Positions 1-7,636 of a DNA stretch of 32,177 nucleotides are shown piece after piece. Source of the DNA: Sebaldella sp. S0638 (GTDB taxonomy: Bacteria > Fusobacteriota > Fusobacteriia > Fusobacteriales > Leptotrichiaceae); contig NZ_JAMZGM010000045.1 of the NCBI RefSeq assembly GCF_024158605.1, forward strand, positions 1-32,177, written 5' to 3'. The notes beneath the pieces were generated by a model. The model ran no database searches and had not been told where the DNA came from. It worked only from the letters and a program-made list of their open reading frames with translations. The position numbers and the translations under genes were made by a program. Positions within the stretch are counted from its first letter, which is position 1. Each line of letters begins with the position of its first letter.

Positions 1-555
1 CATAATAAAGTCCTCCTGTTTTTAGTTTATCATAAAAAGATTTTTTTATTTACAGACTTTTTATCACAGGCTCATATCTATGTTGATACTCCTAATATCT
101 ATACTATTCCCATTATGCCAATTTTTAATTCATCTTCTTTTTTTATAAATGCACCATATAAAATCGGTGATCTGGTTGTTGTAGCTTTTTGCCAGCACTC
201 TCTCGAGGGAACAATTGATTCTGCGGAACAGGTAGAACCTGTTTCAAAAGATCGCTACTCTCTTGATGATGCGATTATTATCGGCAATATTACAGCACAA
301 TACACTGATCAGTATCCGGAAGATTTATCAATTATTCACAAGGAAAGTGGAAATTATATACGTTTTACTAAAGATGGAAATATAGAAATAGCTGGTAATA
401 CTAAAATAAATGGAAACTTAGAAGTCACTGGAACTGGAAATTTTGATGGATTACTAAACTCTTCTGAAGATGTTCAAAGTAACTCTATCAGTTTAGTTAA
501 TCACACTCATGGAAATGTTCAGTCTGGATCAAGTGATACGGGGGTGCCTAAATAA
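1..555 (+). CDS. Phage baseplate assembly protein V / Gp138-type spike protein, 5' partial
   Basis: The frame is open from the first base, so the 5' end lies outside the window or is broken. From about base 50 the translation has the Gp138/gpV N-terminal pattern: a proline-rich lead-in (IYTIPIMPIF), then FFINAPYKIGDLVVVAF, as in baseplate spike OB-fold domains. A short beta-helix-like segment follows (GNIEIAGNTKINGNLEVTG), typical of the spike C-terminus. By family knowledge this protein forms the hub or membrane-piercing spike under the tail tube. The ATG at 115 is internal to the conserved motif and has no ribosome binding site, so I do not use it as the start. The first 15 or so codons look unlike the family, and a minus-strand ribosome binding site lies in them, so a 5' truncation is possible. 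The next gene starts on its stop codon (TAATG). Confidence 0.7.
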   Translation, partial: HNKVLLFLVYHKKIFLFTDFLSQAHIYVDTPNIYTIPIMPIFNSSSFFINAPYKIGDLVVVAFCQHSLEGTIDSAEQVEPVSKDRYSLDDAIIIGNITAQYTDQYPEDLSIIHKESGNYIRFTKDGNIEIAGNTKINGNLEVTGTGNFDGLLNSSEDVQSNSISLVNHTHGNVQSGSSDTGVPK

Positions 556-917
556 TGAAAAGTAACGAAAGCTGGATTATGGATGATTTTGGAGATGTTA
601 CAATAAAAAAAAATATCATTTTAACAACTCCGGTACAAACAGTATCACAGCGTTTACAAAATAAAATTGCTCTTAATTATGGAGAATGGTTTTTACATAA
701 TCAGGAAGGAATAAACTGGTTTGGAAATGGTGATATTGAAGGAAATATTGGAAGAAAACTTACAGAATTAATTCTTGATTCACAAATACAAGAATATATC
801 AAACAAGATAAAGATGTATCAAATATTCTAAAATATGAAACTAATCTTCAGGAAAATGGGAATTATCAGATAAATATAACCATTTATACTAAAGACAATG
901 AAATAATAGAAATTTAA
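555..917 (+). CDS. Phage baseplate wedge protein, gp46 / gpW-like
   Basis: A 120-residue protein whose start ATG overlaps the previous stop by one base, preceded by GGGGTG. It has the signature of the Mu gp46 / T4 gp25-like baseplate wedge family: a central GEWFLHNQEGINWFG, where a Trp-Phe/Tyr pair is followed by a Gly-rich turn, then an amphipathic stretch (IGRKLTELILDSQIQEYIKQDKDV) and a C-terminal beta-rich part. It is expected to sit in the inner baseplate beside the J protein. Its position between the spike gene and baseplate J matches Mu- and P2-like tail operons. The family is called from the motif and gene order, not from alignment. Confidence 0.72.
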   Translation: MKSNESWIMDDFGDVTIKKNIILTTPVQTVSQRLQNKIALNYGEWFLHNQEGINWFGNGDIEGNIGRKLTELILDSQIQEYIKQDKDVSNILKYETNLQENGNYQINITIYTKDNEIIEI

Positions 918-932
918 AAAGGAGGAGATATA

Positions 933-2108
933 ATGGGGGCAATCACTCCTATCGGATATAAAAAAGAAACATTTTCAGAACATCTTGATAATATTGAAAA
1001 AAGATGGAAAGCTCGTTTGGAAGATGACCAATTTAGTTTTGACTTTAACACCCCTGAAGGGATTCATAATGAAGCCCTTACATATGAAATAACTTCTTTG
1101 GATGAACAACTGCTGGAATTATCCAATATGTTCAATATTGACGGCGCTAAGGGGATATTTTTAGATTATTTACAAAAACTTCTTCCTGTAGAACCAAGAT
1201 ATACAGGCAAAAAAGCAAATGGCTTAGTCATTATTGAATCTGGTACTTCACAAACAATTCCCAAAGATACAGTTATAAGAGCAGGAACTCTGGAATATAA
1301 AGTCATGGAAACTACAGTTATTAATCAAAATAGTAAAGAAGTGTATGTTATGGCTTCCGATACAGGTACAGAGTACAATATTCCTGAAAAAAGCATAACT
1401 AAAATTGACGGATTTCAGGTTTTGAATATTTACAACCCATATGCATTCACAAATGGAGAAGGCTTAGAAAGTGATTCAGATTTTAGATACAGACTTAAAA
1501 ATGCCAAAAATAAAAGTGCAACTGCCACATATGATGCAATTAAAACCGCTCTTTTAGACCTTGATGTAGTTAATGATGTAATTATTCTGGATCCTAAAAC
1601 TACTCCTGCTACTGCTAACGGTACTACAAAAATAATTGTGGACGGAACACCTGACAGAAAAATCGCAAAAGCAATTTTAGATACTCTGGCAGCAGGAATA
1701 AACACAATTGCAGATTCTGCTTTGGATTATCATACAGAAGAATTTCTAATCACTAAAAAGATCAAAACTGCTATTACTTACAATATCCTGAAATTTAAAT
1801 CTTTAAAAATAAGAGTTGAAGTTCTTGAGGTAAACGGTGAAAAAGATAGTAGATGGACAAAGCCTATTCAGGATGAACTGATAAAATACTGTGATTCTCT
1901 CGGTCTTGGAGAACCAATGACATATAACGAACTTCATTCAGAGGTTAATGGTATAGATGAGATCAGATATGCCAAAGTATACGTTTTGGATAATTCTGAT
2001 AATCCCAATGCAGATTATCAAATTTATAATCTGGAACATAAATTCGATATTCTTGATACACAGAAATATAAGTTAACCAGAAGTGATATTGAGGTAGTTT
2101 ATGTATAG
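933..2108 (+). CDS. Phage baseplate J-like protein (Mu gp47 family)
   Basis: A 391-residue protein with a strong AGGAGG ribosome binding site just upstream. The N-terminus has the family pattern of helical segments followed by GIFLDYLQKLLPVEPRYTGKKA. A beta domain comes next (PKDTVIRAGTLEYKV), then the conserved GxxxESDxxFRYRL block (GEGLESDSDFRYRLKNAKN) around residues 174-192, which is the hallmark of Baseplate_J (PF04865-type). By family knowledge it forms the outer wedge of the contractile-tail baseplate. It overlaps the next gene by 8 bases, consistent with translational coupling. The length is normal for the family and no damage is seen. Confidence 0.9.
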   Translation: MGAITPIGYKKETFSEHLDNIEKRWKARLEDDQFSFDFNTPEGIHNEALTYEITSLDEQLLELSNMFNIDGAKGIFLDYLQKLLPVEPRYTGKKANGLVIIESGTSQTIPKDTVIRAGTLEYKVMETTVINQNSKEVYVMASDTGTEYNIPEKSITKIDGFQVLNIYNPYAFTNGEGLESDSDFRYRLKNAKNKSATATYDAIKTALLDLDVVNDVIILDPKTTPATANGTTKIIVDGTPDRKIAKAILDTLAAGINTIADSALDYHTEEFLITKKIKTAITYNILKFKSLKIRVEVLEVNGEKDSRWTKPIQDELIKYCDSLGLGEPMTYNELHSEVNGIDEIRYAKVYVLDNSDNPNADYQIYNLEHKFDILDTQKYKLTRSDIEVVYV

Positions 2109-2754
2109 AGATGATAAGTTAAATGAAGTGCTGGAACGATTTCCGCACATGTATAATATAGACATCGGAAGCAACAATGAGTTTTTGATAAGTTCTATAC
2201 TTGAAGAAATCAACAATCTGAATCAGGCCGTTTATGAACTTGCTTTAATGTTGAATGTTGATGAGGCAGAAGGTATCTGGCTTGACCGTCTTGGTAATAT
2301 ATTTGGTGTACACAGAGACTCCGGAGAAAATGATGATATATACAGAATCAGCATTTTACAATATTGGCTGATGGTAAGTAAAAATGCTACTTCCGAGGTT
2401 CTGATGAAATTTTTGTTTTACATAATTGAAGAAGAGGACCTCTATGTTTATAAAAAGCAAAATGGACTTATTCATATTATTATCAACAAAAACAAAGAAA
2501 AAGAATACAGACATCTCATTGAAAAAGTTTTGCTAAACATAAAAGCCGATGGTGTTAATTTCAATTTTGAGTTCAAACATAGAATTTTCAAGGAACATTT
2601 TGTTTGTGGAGCTACAATTTGCGGTTGTGATATGTTTAGAATTGAAAATGAAGAAATCTTTGTGGATAAACTTCTGGAAATTAAACGAAATGAAACAAAT
2701 CTTACAGAATCTGGATATGACTCAGGAATGGAGGGAATAGATGGCGTATATTAA
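2101..2754 (+). CDS. Phage tail protein I-like (gpI / DUF2612-type)
   Basis: A 217-residue protein starting inside the end of the baseplate J gene. Residues about 45-85 hold the pattern seen in tail protein I / Mu gp48-like proteins: LNVDEAEGIWLDRLGNIFGVHR followed by DDIYRISI. A short Cys motif, FVCGATICGCDMF, lies near the C-terminus at a place where gpI-like proteins often carry a CG-x-CG or similar turn. The role is inferred from family and position: it completes the baseplate and joins it to the tail fibre. It overlaps the following fibre gene by 14 bases. Confidence 0.7.
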   Translation: MYRDDKLNEVLERFPHMYNIDIGSNNEFLISSILEEINNLNQAVYELALMLNVDEAEGIWLDRLGNIFGVHRDSGENDDIYRISILQYWLMVSKNATSEVLMKFLFYIIEEEDLYVYKKQNGLIHIIINKNKEKEYRHLIEKVLLNIKADGVNFNFEFKHRIFKEHFVCGATICGCDMFRIENEEIFVDKLLEIKRNETNLTESGYDSGMEGIDGVY

Positions 2755-3955
2755 AAAAGTTCATGACTGGAAAGGTGAGAACCTAAGAACTTACAAAATA
2801 ACTAATGCTTCTGATATAGAAGTTGATGCCAGTAAAATAGACTGGCTTGGTGAAAAGTATGCCGAACAGATCGGTACTACTCTTGATGAAACAATTATGA
2901 ACAGTATTCAAAAGAATGGATGCTTTGTTGTCGGTTCTGAACATGATATTGTCAATGATACAGAATTTTATAATATCACAGGGTTTGACGGTATCAAAGA
3001 ATTTGGAATCTTTGATAATTTGAATATAAAATTCAAAGTTGATGTTACTAATACAAAAGAAAAACCTTTTATTAAGCTAAATGGTAATCTTTATGAACTT
3101 GTGAGAAGAAATGGGCAGGATTTGGTGTCGCTTTTCAAAAATGAATTAGTGAAAAATCATGTATATAATGCTGTTTTCAGAGAAAATAAATTTATTGTGG
3201 AAAATGCTTCACTATTGGCTCAAGAAGAAACAACTGGTCTTATAAATATTAAAACTATTAAAAATCTGATAAAAACTGAAGTTCCTGATGCTACTGAAAC
3301 TACAAAGGGAATTAGTTCCTATACTAACATTATTGATTATATTGACAGTAAATTCAGCAGATTTTTCACTAAAATTTTTCCTGTTGGCACTATTTATACT
3401 ACTGTTAATAAGGACTTTGACCCGAATATAACACTTGGTGGTACTTGGGAAAGATATGCCAAAGGGCGGACTTTAATTGGTGTTGACACAAATGATGTCA
3501 GCTTTAATGCAGGTGAAAAAACAGGTGGTGCTCAGACTACTACTTTAGGTGTGGGAAATTTACCTTCTCATAATCATAATGTTCAAGGGGCTACAGATGC
3601 TCAGGGGAATCATTATCATATTGTTAATGATCACTCACATTATGTCCCGCCGCATACACACAATTTGAAAACATCCTCTGGAAGCAGTGTTGGTCCAGAA
3701 GCAAATATTGCTGATGATGCTTTTCGATGGTCTCAACCTAATTTAGCTCCATGGAATTGGGTTACTGAGGCTTGGCAATTTCCATGGACTTATCCAAGTG
3801 GAGATTGCTGGACCCACGGCTCTGCCCCAGGAACAAACTGGGCAGGCCAGCACAATCACTGGTTCAACGTAACTTCCGGTACAACAGGAAGCAATCAGGC
3901 ATTCTCAAATCTAAATCCATATATAACAGTATATTTCTGGAAAAGAACTAAATAA
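2741..3955 (+). CDS. Phage tail fibre with collar / Gp10-C-type receptor-binding tip
   Basis: A 404-residue protein with its ribosome binding site GGAGGG inside the upstream gene. Residues about 43-155 form an N-terminal module that resembles the two proteins encoded downstream (GTTLDETIMNSIQKN, then an IFDNLNI-type strand, ending in KFIVEN). From about residue 213 it has the collar-type tip: FPVGTIYTTVN, GGTWERYAKGRTLIG, KTGGAQTTTLGVGNLPSHNHN, and a terminal NLNPYITVYFWKR. Five His-x-His motifs (277-279, 291-293, 298-300, 305-307, 371-373) resemble the metal-coordinating HxH sites of T4 gp37-like tips. A Trp-rich insert lies at 330-374. It is likely the adhesin that contacts the host cell. 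Confidence 0.82.
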   Translation: MAYIKKVHDWKGENLRTYKITNASDIEVDASKIDWLGEKYAEQIGTTLDETIMNSIQKNGCFVVGSEHDIVNDTEFYNITGFDGIKEFGIFDNLNIKFKVDVTNTKEKPFIKLNGNLYELVRRNGQDLVSLFKNELVKNHVYNAVFRENKFIVENASLLAQEETTGLINIKTIKNLIKTEVPDATETTKGISSYTNIIDYIDSKFSRFFTKIFPVGTIYTTVNKDFDPNITLGGTWERYAKGRTLIGVDTNDVSFNAGEKTGGAQTTTLGVGNLPSHNHNVQGATDAQGNHYHIVNDHSHYVPPHTHNLKTSSGSSVGPEANIADDAFRWSQPNLAPWNWVTEAWQFPWTYPSGDCWTHGSAPGTNWAGQHNHWFNVTSGTTGSNQAFSNLNPYITVYFWKRTK

Positions 3956-3968
3956 AAGGCGGTGAATA

Positions 3969-4775
3969 ATGAATAAAATAATCTTAGCTAAAAACAGAAA
4001 AGTTGAATTTCCTAAAAGAATAAAACTTACTGAACCTGATACTCTCGAAAATTACATTTATGATCTGGAATTTGATCCGGGTCTTGTCACAGAACCAGGA
4101 ACAAACATTGACGCTAACCTTGTTAACCTTCTCCAAAAAAATTCATTTATAGATGTAAAGTGCAACACTATTTCCGAAACAGAAATAAATTCTAACCTTG
4201 AATCTGAATTGGAAGGAATCACTGAATTTACAATTTTTCAAGGAATGAAAATAATTTTGGTCTTAGAAACTGCCAGCAGCTTTAATAAACCAATACAACT
4301 GAAATTCAAGGATACTGAAGATGAAACATCTGAAATTCCAGTAAAAATTTATAATAACGGAGCTTTGGAAAATGTCAATAATCTTCCTGTCGGAATATAT
4401 CAAATGATCTACATTAACGGAGCTTTTATACTTATATCCGATACTTCTTCAGGCGGCGGCAGTTCAAGCGATCTTTTATATGATGAGGATGTTACCTTTG
4501 AATCACAGAATCAAATGGGTACAGTTGAAACCGAAATATATATTCCTAATAAATACACTTTTATCAATATTATCGTTCATCAATTTAATGGAAAAAGAGG
4601 AAATATATTTTCAAGAGAGCTTTTAGAAAGTCAGGATGGTCAATTCTTTAATTTACTTCCATTCGGATACGATGACTTTACAGTTAGCGTAAATACTAAA
4701 AATAATTATTTAGTTTTACAGTCTTACTATGCTCTCAGTACCATCACTCATCTAAAAATAGAAGGAATAAAGTAA
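3969..4775 (+). CDS. Fibre-like phage protein, paralogue A
   Basis: A 268-residue protein preceded by AAAAGGCGGTGA. No named family is recognised with certainty. The N-terminal 160 residues are closely related to the next protein: only about 7 differences in the first 58 residues, including FDPGL(V/I)TEPGTNIDA and NLLQKN. They are weakly related to the N-terminal module of the collar-type fibre upstream. A Ser/Gly-rich linker (SSGGGSSSD) at about 162-170 joins a C-terminal domain of about 95 residues unlike that of its paralogue. This layout suggests an attachment module plus an exchangeable tip, as in fibre or accessory baseplate proteins. The function is inference. Confidence 0.55.
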   Translation: MNKIILAKNRKVEFPKRIKLTEPDTLENYIYDLEFDPGLVTEPGTNIDANLVNLLQKNSFIDVKCNTISETEINSNLESELEGITEFTIFQGMKIILVLETASSFNKPIQLKFKDTEDETSEIPVKIYNNGALENVNNLPVGIYQMIYINGAFILISDTSSGGGSSSDLLYDEDVTFESQNQMGTVETEIYIPNKYTFINIIVHQFNGKRGNIFSRELLESQDGQFFNLLPFGYDDFTVSVNTKNNYLVLQSYYALSTITHLKIEGIK

Positions 4776-4795
4776 AATAGAAAAGGTGGAAAACA

Positions 4796-5632
4796 ATGAA
4801 TAAATTAATTTTAGCTAAAAACAGGAAAGTAGAATTTCCACGAAGAATAAAACTTACTGAACCAGACACATTAAATAATTACACATACGATCTGGAATTT
4901 GATCCCGGTCTCATTACAGAGCCCGGAACAAATATTGATGCTGACCTTATAAATCTTTTACAAAAAAATACAATACTGGATTTGAAATGTGAAAAAACAG
5001 AAACCACTGAGGTAAATACAAATCTGGAAATAGAAATTGAAGGGATAAATGAATTTTCTGTATTTCAGGGAATGAAGATAATTCTCCTTATGAAAACTGA
5101 TTCCTCTTTTGAAAAGCCGCTGCAGCTAAAATTTATGGATAACAGTGAAGAAAATGGAGAATACCCTGTAAAAATCTATAATAACGGAACACTTGAAACT
5201 CTGAATAATATGCCAAAAGGAATTTACCAGTTCATTTTCATAGATGATTCATTTATAGTTATTTCTTCAGGTGCCGGGAAACAAGAAGAAGAAAATACCA
5301 GAGAAATCTTGTGGCAGGGTAAAAAGACACTTGCAAACGGGGATTTTATAAACTGTACTCTTGAGGATATTCTTCCGCCTGTACATTCAAAAAATTATAC
5401 ATTAATAATTAATATTACACATACTAACGGGCTTAATACAGATATTATGGTTCCATCTGCAGGACTTCTTTTTGGAGGATTTAATATTACAATTCCTAAT
5501 ATTATGCAAGGTCAGATCGCTTATATTCTTGCTACAGTGAAGAGAACTAACAATAGCTTGGTTTTAAGCGGGTCAAAATATACTGTTCAGCCAACTTCAT
5601 ACTATATAAATCAAGTTACATTAATAAAGTAA
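4796..5632 (+). CDS. Fibre-like phage protein, paralogue B
   Basis: A 278-residue protein with ribosome binding site AAAGGTGG. It is the tandem paralogue of the preceding gene: the N-terminal 160 residues match closely, but the DNA differs at many third positions, so the duplication is not recent and the protein has been conserved. The linker here is acidic (KQEEENTRE) and the C-terminal domain is unrelated to that of paralogue A. It is rich in short beta-forming stretches (NYTLIINITH, GGFNITIPNI). It is probably a second fibre or accessory protein with a different target. No family name is claimed. Confidence 0.55.
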   Translation: MNKLILAKNRKVEFPRRIKLTEPDTLNNYTYDLEFDPGLITEPGTNIDADLINLLQKNTILDLKCEKTETTEVNTNLEIEIEGINEFSVFQGMKIILLMKTDSSFEKPLQLKFMDNSEENGEYPVKIYNNGTLETLNNMPKGIYQFIFIDDSFIVISSGAGKQEEENTREILWQGKKTLANGDFINCTLEDILPPVHSKNYTLIINITHTNGLNTDIMVPSAGLLFGGFNITIPNIMQGQIAYILATVKRTNNSLVLSGSKYTVQPTSYYINQVTLIK

Positions 5633-5646
5633 TAAAAGGGGGATTT

Positions 5647-5946
5647 ATGATTAATATAATAAATATCACAATAGTAATAGTCATTTTAGCAGGGGCCTTT
5701 CTCCTGTTCAAATACAAAAAATTGGAAACTCTTGCTGTTCTTGCTGCTTTGAAGGCAGAAGGAATAAGCATGATTTCAGGTTCCAAAAAACTTGAATACG
5801 CAGTTGACTGGCTTTACAGCCAAAAACTGTTCAAAGATACTTTTTTATCATTGATTCCAAGAAATTTCACAAAATGGATTGTTAATTTCGTCTTTAATCA
5901 CAAAAAACTTCTTATTGAAAAAGAAAACAGAGCCAAAAAAATCTGA
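5647..5946 (+). CDS. Small membrane protein, LLH-type holin candidate
   Basis: A 99-residue protein with ribosome binding site AAAGGGGGA. One N-terminal hydrophobic segment (about residues 3-21, IINITIVIVILAGAFLLFKY) is followed by a basic, helical cytoplasmic part with SGSKKLEYAVDWLYSQKLF and a C-terminal NHKKLLIEKENRAKK. This resembles superfamily 6 (LLH) holins, where one membrane helix is followed by a 'KxxxAvxwL' helix. Its place at the end of the tail operon, next to a second holin-like gene, supports a lysis role. No endolysin is found between here and the operon terminator. Confidence 0.5.
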   Translation: MINIINITIVIVILAGAFLLFKYKKLETLAVLAALKAEGISMISGSKKLEYAVDWLYSQKLFKDTFLSLIPRNFTKWIVNFVFNHKKLLIEKENRAKKI

Positions 5947-5966
5947 TACATCAAAGGAGGAAACAA

Positions 5967-6140
5967 ATGGAAATAACTAAATTAGCCGATTTTGGAATAA
6001 TCGGAATTGTACTCAGTTATTTTATCTGGAAAGATATGAAGACTTTTGATACTTTCAAAGAATCGATGCGGGAAATAGTGAATGAATTGAAAGCCTTGAA
6101 TTCACGCATTGAAAAACTGGAGGATGATTACAAAGAGTAA
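5967..6140 (+). CDS. BhlA/UviB-type holin-like small protein
   Basis: A 57-residue reading frame with a perfect AAAGGAGG six bases before the ATG. It begins MEITKLADFGIIGIVLSYF, a single membrane helix with no long leader, and continues into a charged amphipathic helix (REIVNELKALNSRIEKLED). This arrangement matches BhlA/UviB-like holins and bacteriocin-secretion proteins: short N-terminal segment, one transmembrane helix, charged coiled-coil tail. It is the last gene of the phage operon and is followed 23 bases later by a terminator. The family is judged from size and layout. Confidence 0.65.
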   Translation: MEITKLADFGIIGIVLSYFIWKDMKTFDTFKESMREIVNELKALNSRIEKLEDDYKE

Positions 6141-6163
6141 TTTTTAATAAAACACTTTTGATT

Positions 6164-6200
6164 AACCGGCATTTTCTGAAGATTTGCCGGTTTTCTTATA
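6164..6200 (+). terminator. Rho-independent terminator of the phage tail/lysis operon
   Basis: A perfect 8-bp stem, AACCGGCA (6164-6171) with TGCCGGTT (6185-6192), is followed by a T-rich tract. It closes the + strand phage gene block and marks the functional right end of the phage module in this window. Confidence 0.8.
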
Positions 6201-6383
6201 CTTATTTTTCACAAATCCTATATATTTTAAAGCGTATAATATTAATAATAAAAGAAATTCTTTATAATTTTTTACATCCCACTTTTCTATTCAAGATAAA
6301 CCTGTTTATATTTATCAGAGTTTTTTTCATTCCCCTGCCTACCAATAGATCGTTTATTCTACGACCATCAAATTATTTATTGC
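6201..6383. other. A+T-rich spacer between phage module and host operon
   Basis: There is no credible gene here. A reading frame covering 6158-6415 is low-complexity, hydrophobic by base composition, overlaps the terminator and has no ribosome binding site. If the phage module is an integrated prophage, its right attachment site probably lies here. It cannot be shown without the left end, because a direct repeat needs both copies. Confidence 0.5.
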
Positions 6384-6411
6384 TTGTTATATTGAATTTT
6401 TATGGTATAAT
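6384..6411 (+). promoter_or_regulatory. Promoter of the radC-ricT-trmN6 operon
   Basis: A candidate sigma-70 promoter: TTGTTA (6384-6389), 16-base spacer, TATAAT (6406-6411). TG at 6403-6404 gives an extended -10 (TGGTATAAT). It lies about 38 bases before the radC start codon. Confidence 0.6.
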
Positions 6412-6449
6412 GTAAATGTCAAATTAATTATTTGAACTGGGGGGATCAA

Positions 6450-7133
6450 ATGATAGATAAGCAAATGGTTTCAGGTCATCGGGAACGATTGAGAAATAGG
6501 TATTTGAAATCAGGAATAAACGGATTACAGGATTATGAAATAATCGAATTACTGCTTACATATACGATTTTAAGAAAAGATTGTAAAAGTATTGCAAAAC
6601 AGCTTTTGCTTAAGTATAAAAATATAAGTAACTTTTTTACTTTAGATAAAAATGAGTTTATTTCAAATAGAGATGTTTCAGAAAGAACATATGTTCTGTT
6701 TAAGTTAATCGGTGATATTATCGAAAAGGAACTGTATAATGATATTTCTATCCAGAAGATAAAATTATCCAGTAATAAAAAGCTTATACAGTATCTGAAA
6801 TATAATCTTGGTTCTAAAAAAATTGAAATTTTTAAGGTTCTTTTTCTGAACACACAAAATGAACTGATCAAAGATGAAAATCTTTTTTATGGAACACTTG
6901 ATAAAAGTGCTGTACATCCCAGAGAATTAATCAAAAAAGTTTTGGAGAATGATGCCAAGTCGGTTATCCTTGTGCATAACCATCCATCCGGCGCTCTAAA
7001 GCCCTCTGAATCTGATATTCTTATTACCTCAAAACTAAAGCATTTATTGGAAAAGCTGGAGATTAAGCTATTAGACCATATAATAGTCAGCCCTAAAGGC
7101 TATTTCAGTTTTTTAGAAGGAGGCATACTATGA
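6450..7133 (+). CDS. radC: RadC-family JAB/MPN-domain protein
   Basis: A protein of 227 residues from ATG 6450, chosen over an upstream in-frame TTG at 6432 because GGGGGGA sits five bases before this ATG. The N-terminus has the RadC opening (GHRERLRNRYLKSG, then YEIIELLLTYTI). The C-terminal MPN/JAB domain has the metal motif HNHPSGALKPSESD (about residues 176-189), giving the two His and the Asp ligand. The canonical helix-hairpin-helix GIG turn between the two parts is not evident (FISNRDVSERTYVLFKLIG). The biochemical role of RadC is unsettled in general; the old DNA-repair label rests on a misassigned allele. It is the first gene of a four-gene overlapping operon and its stop overlaps the next start (ATGA). 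Confidence 0.88.
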   Translation: MIDKQMVSGHRERLRNRYLKSGINGLQDYEIIELLLTYTILRKDCKSIAKQLLLKYKNISNFFTLDKNEFISNRDVSERTYVLFKLIGDIIEKELYNDISIQKIKLSSNKKLIQYLKYNLGSKKIEIFKVLFLNTQNELIKDENLFYGTLDKSAVHPRELIKKVLENDAKSVILVHNHPSGALKPSESDILITSKLKHLLEKLEIKLLDHIIVSPKGYFSFLEGGIL

Positions 7134-7636
7134 AATTAATAAATGTGAAATTTAGAAAAACTAAAAAAGTTTATCTGTTCAAAATTGATGACTCTAATGA
7201 TTATAGAAAAGGGGATACTGTAATTGTAGAAACTGCAAGAGGTGACCAGATCGGCATTATTATTAATGATGATGATAATGTCATAGAAAGTGACGACGAT
7301 GAATTAAAAGTAAGAGGAATAAAGAGAAAGCTTACCAATGAAGAAATTGCCAAATTAGAAATTCTTGACCAAAGAGCCGATGAAGCCTATTTTGTCTGTA
7401 AAAAGATAGTTAAAGAAATTCTGCCTGAAATGAATCTTGTCATTGGAGAGTATACTTTTGATGAAAGTAAGTTAATTTTCTATTTCACTGCTGAAGGAAG
7501 ACTTGATTTTAGAGAACTTGTAAAAGCAGTAAATAAAGAATTTAAAAAAAGAGTTGAGTTTTATCAAATAAAACCAAGCGATGAAGGGAGAATCCTAAGT
7601 GCTTTCGGAAAATATGGAAAAGAGCTTTATTGGTGA
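7130..7636 (+). CDS. PSP1/RicT paralogue lacking the cysteine cluster
   Basis: A 168-residue protein whose ATG overlaps the radC stop by four bases. It aligns with the N-terminal two thirds of the RicT protein encoded next: VIVETARGDQIG versus CIVETARGLEMG, and DESKLIFYFTAEGRLDFRELV versus DRKKLIFYFASEDRVDFRELV. At the place where RicT has CGVCGKPLCC this protein has FGKYGKELYW and then stops, so all four Cys positions are aromatic residues. The C-terminal part of RicT is absent. The frame is intact and well coupled in the operon, so I call it a gene, not a pseudogene. It may partner RicT or act as a non-Fe-S regulator; its function is unknown. Confidence 0.78.
   Translation: MKLINVKFRKTKKVYLFKIDDSNDYRKGDTVIVETARGDQIGIIINDDDNVIESDDDELKVRGIKRKLTNEEIAKLEILDQRADEAYFVCKKIVKEILPEMNLVIGEYTFDESKLIFYFTAEGRLDFRELVKAVNKEFKKRVEFYQIKPSDEGRILSAFGKYGKELYW

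Noticed and set aside
115-123. ATG as true start of the baseplate V protein
   Set aside because: It lies within the conserved IPIMPIF motif, has no ribosome binding site, and the frame is open upstream to the window edge.
1430-1705. Minus-strand 91-residue frame opposite baseplate J
   Set aside because: It is a shadow of a strongly conserved gene and has no ribosome binding site.
3728-3862. Diversity-generating retroelement target
   Set aside because: No template repeat, reverse transcriptase or typical variable-region end is visible in the window.
6158-6415. 85-residue + strand reading frame
   Set aside because: It overlaps the phage terminator and the radC promoter, is low-complexity and lacks a ribosome binding site.
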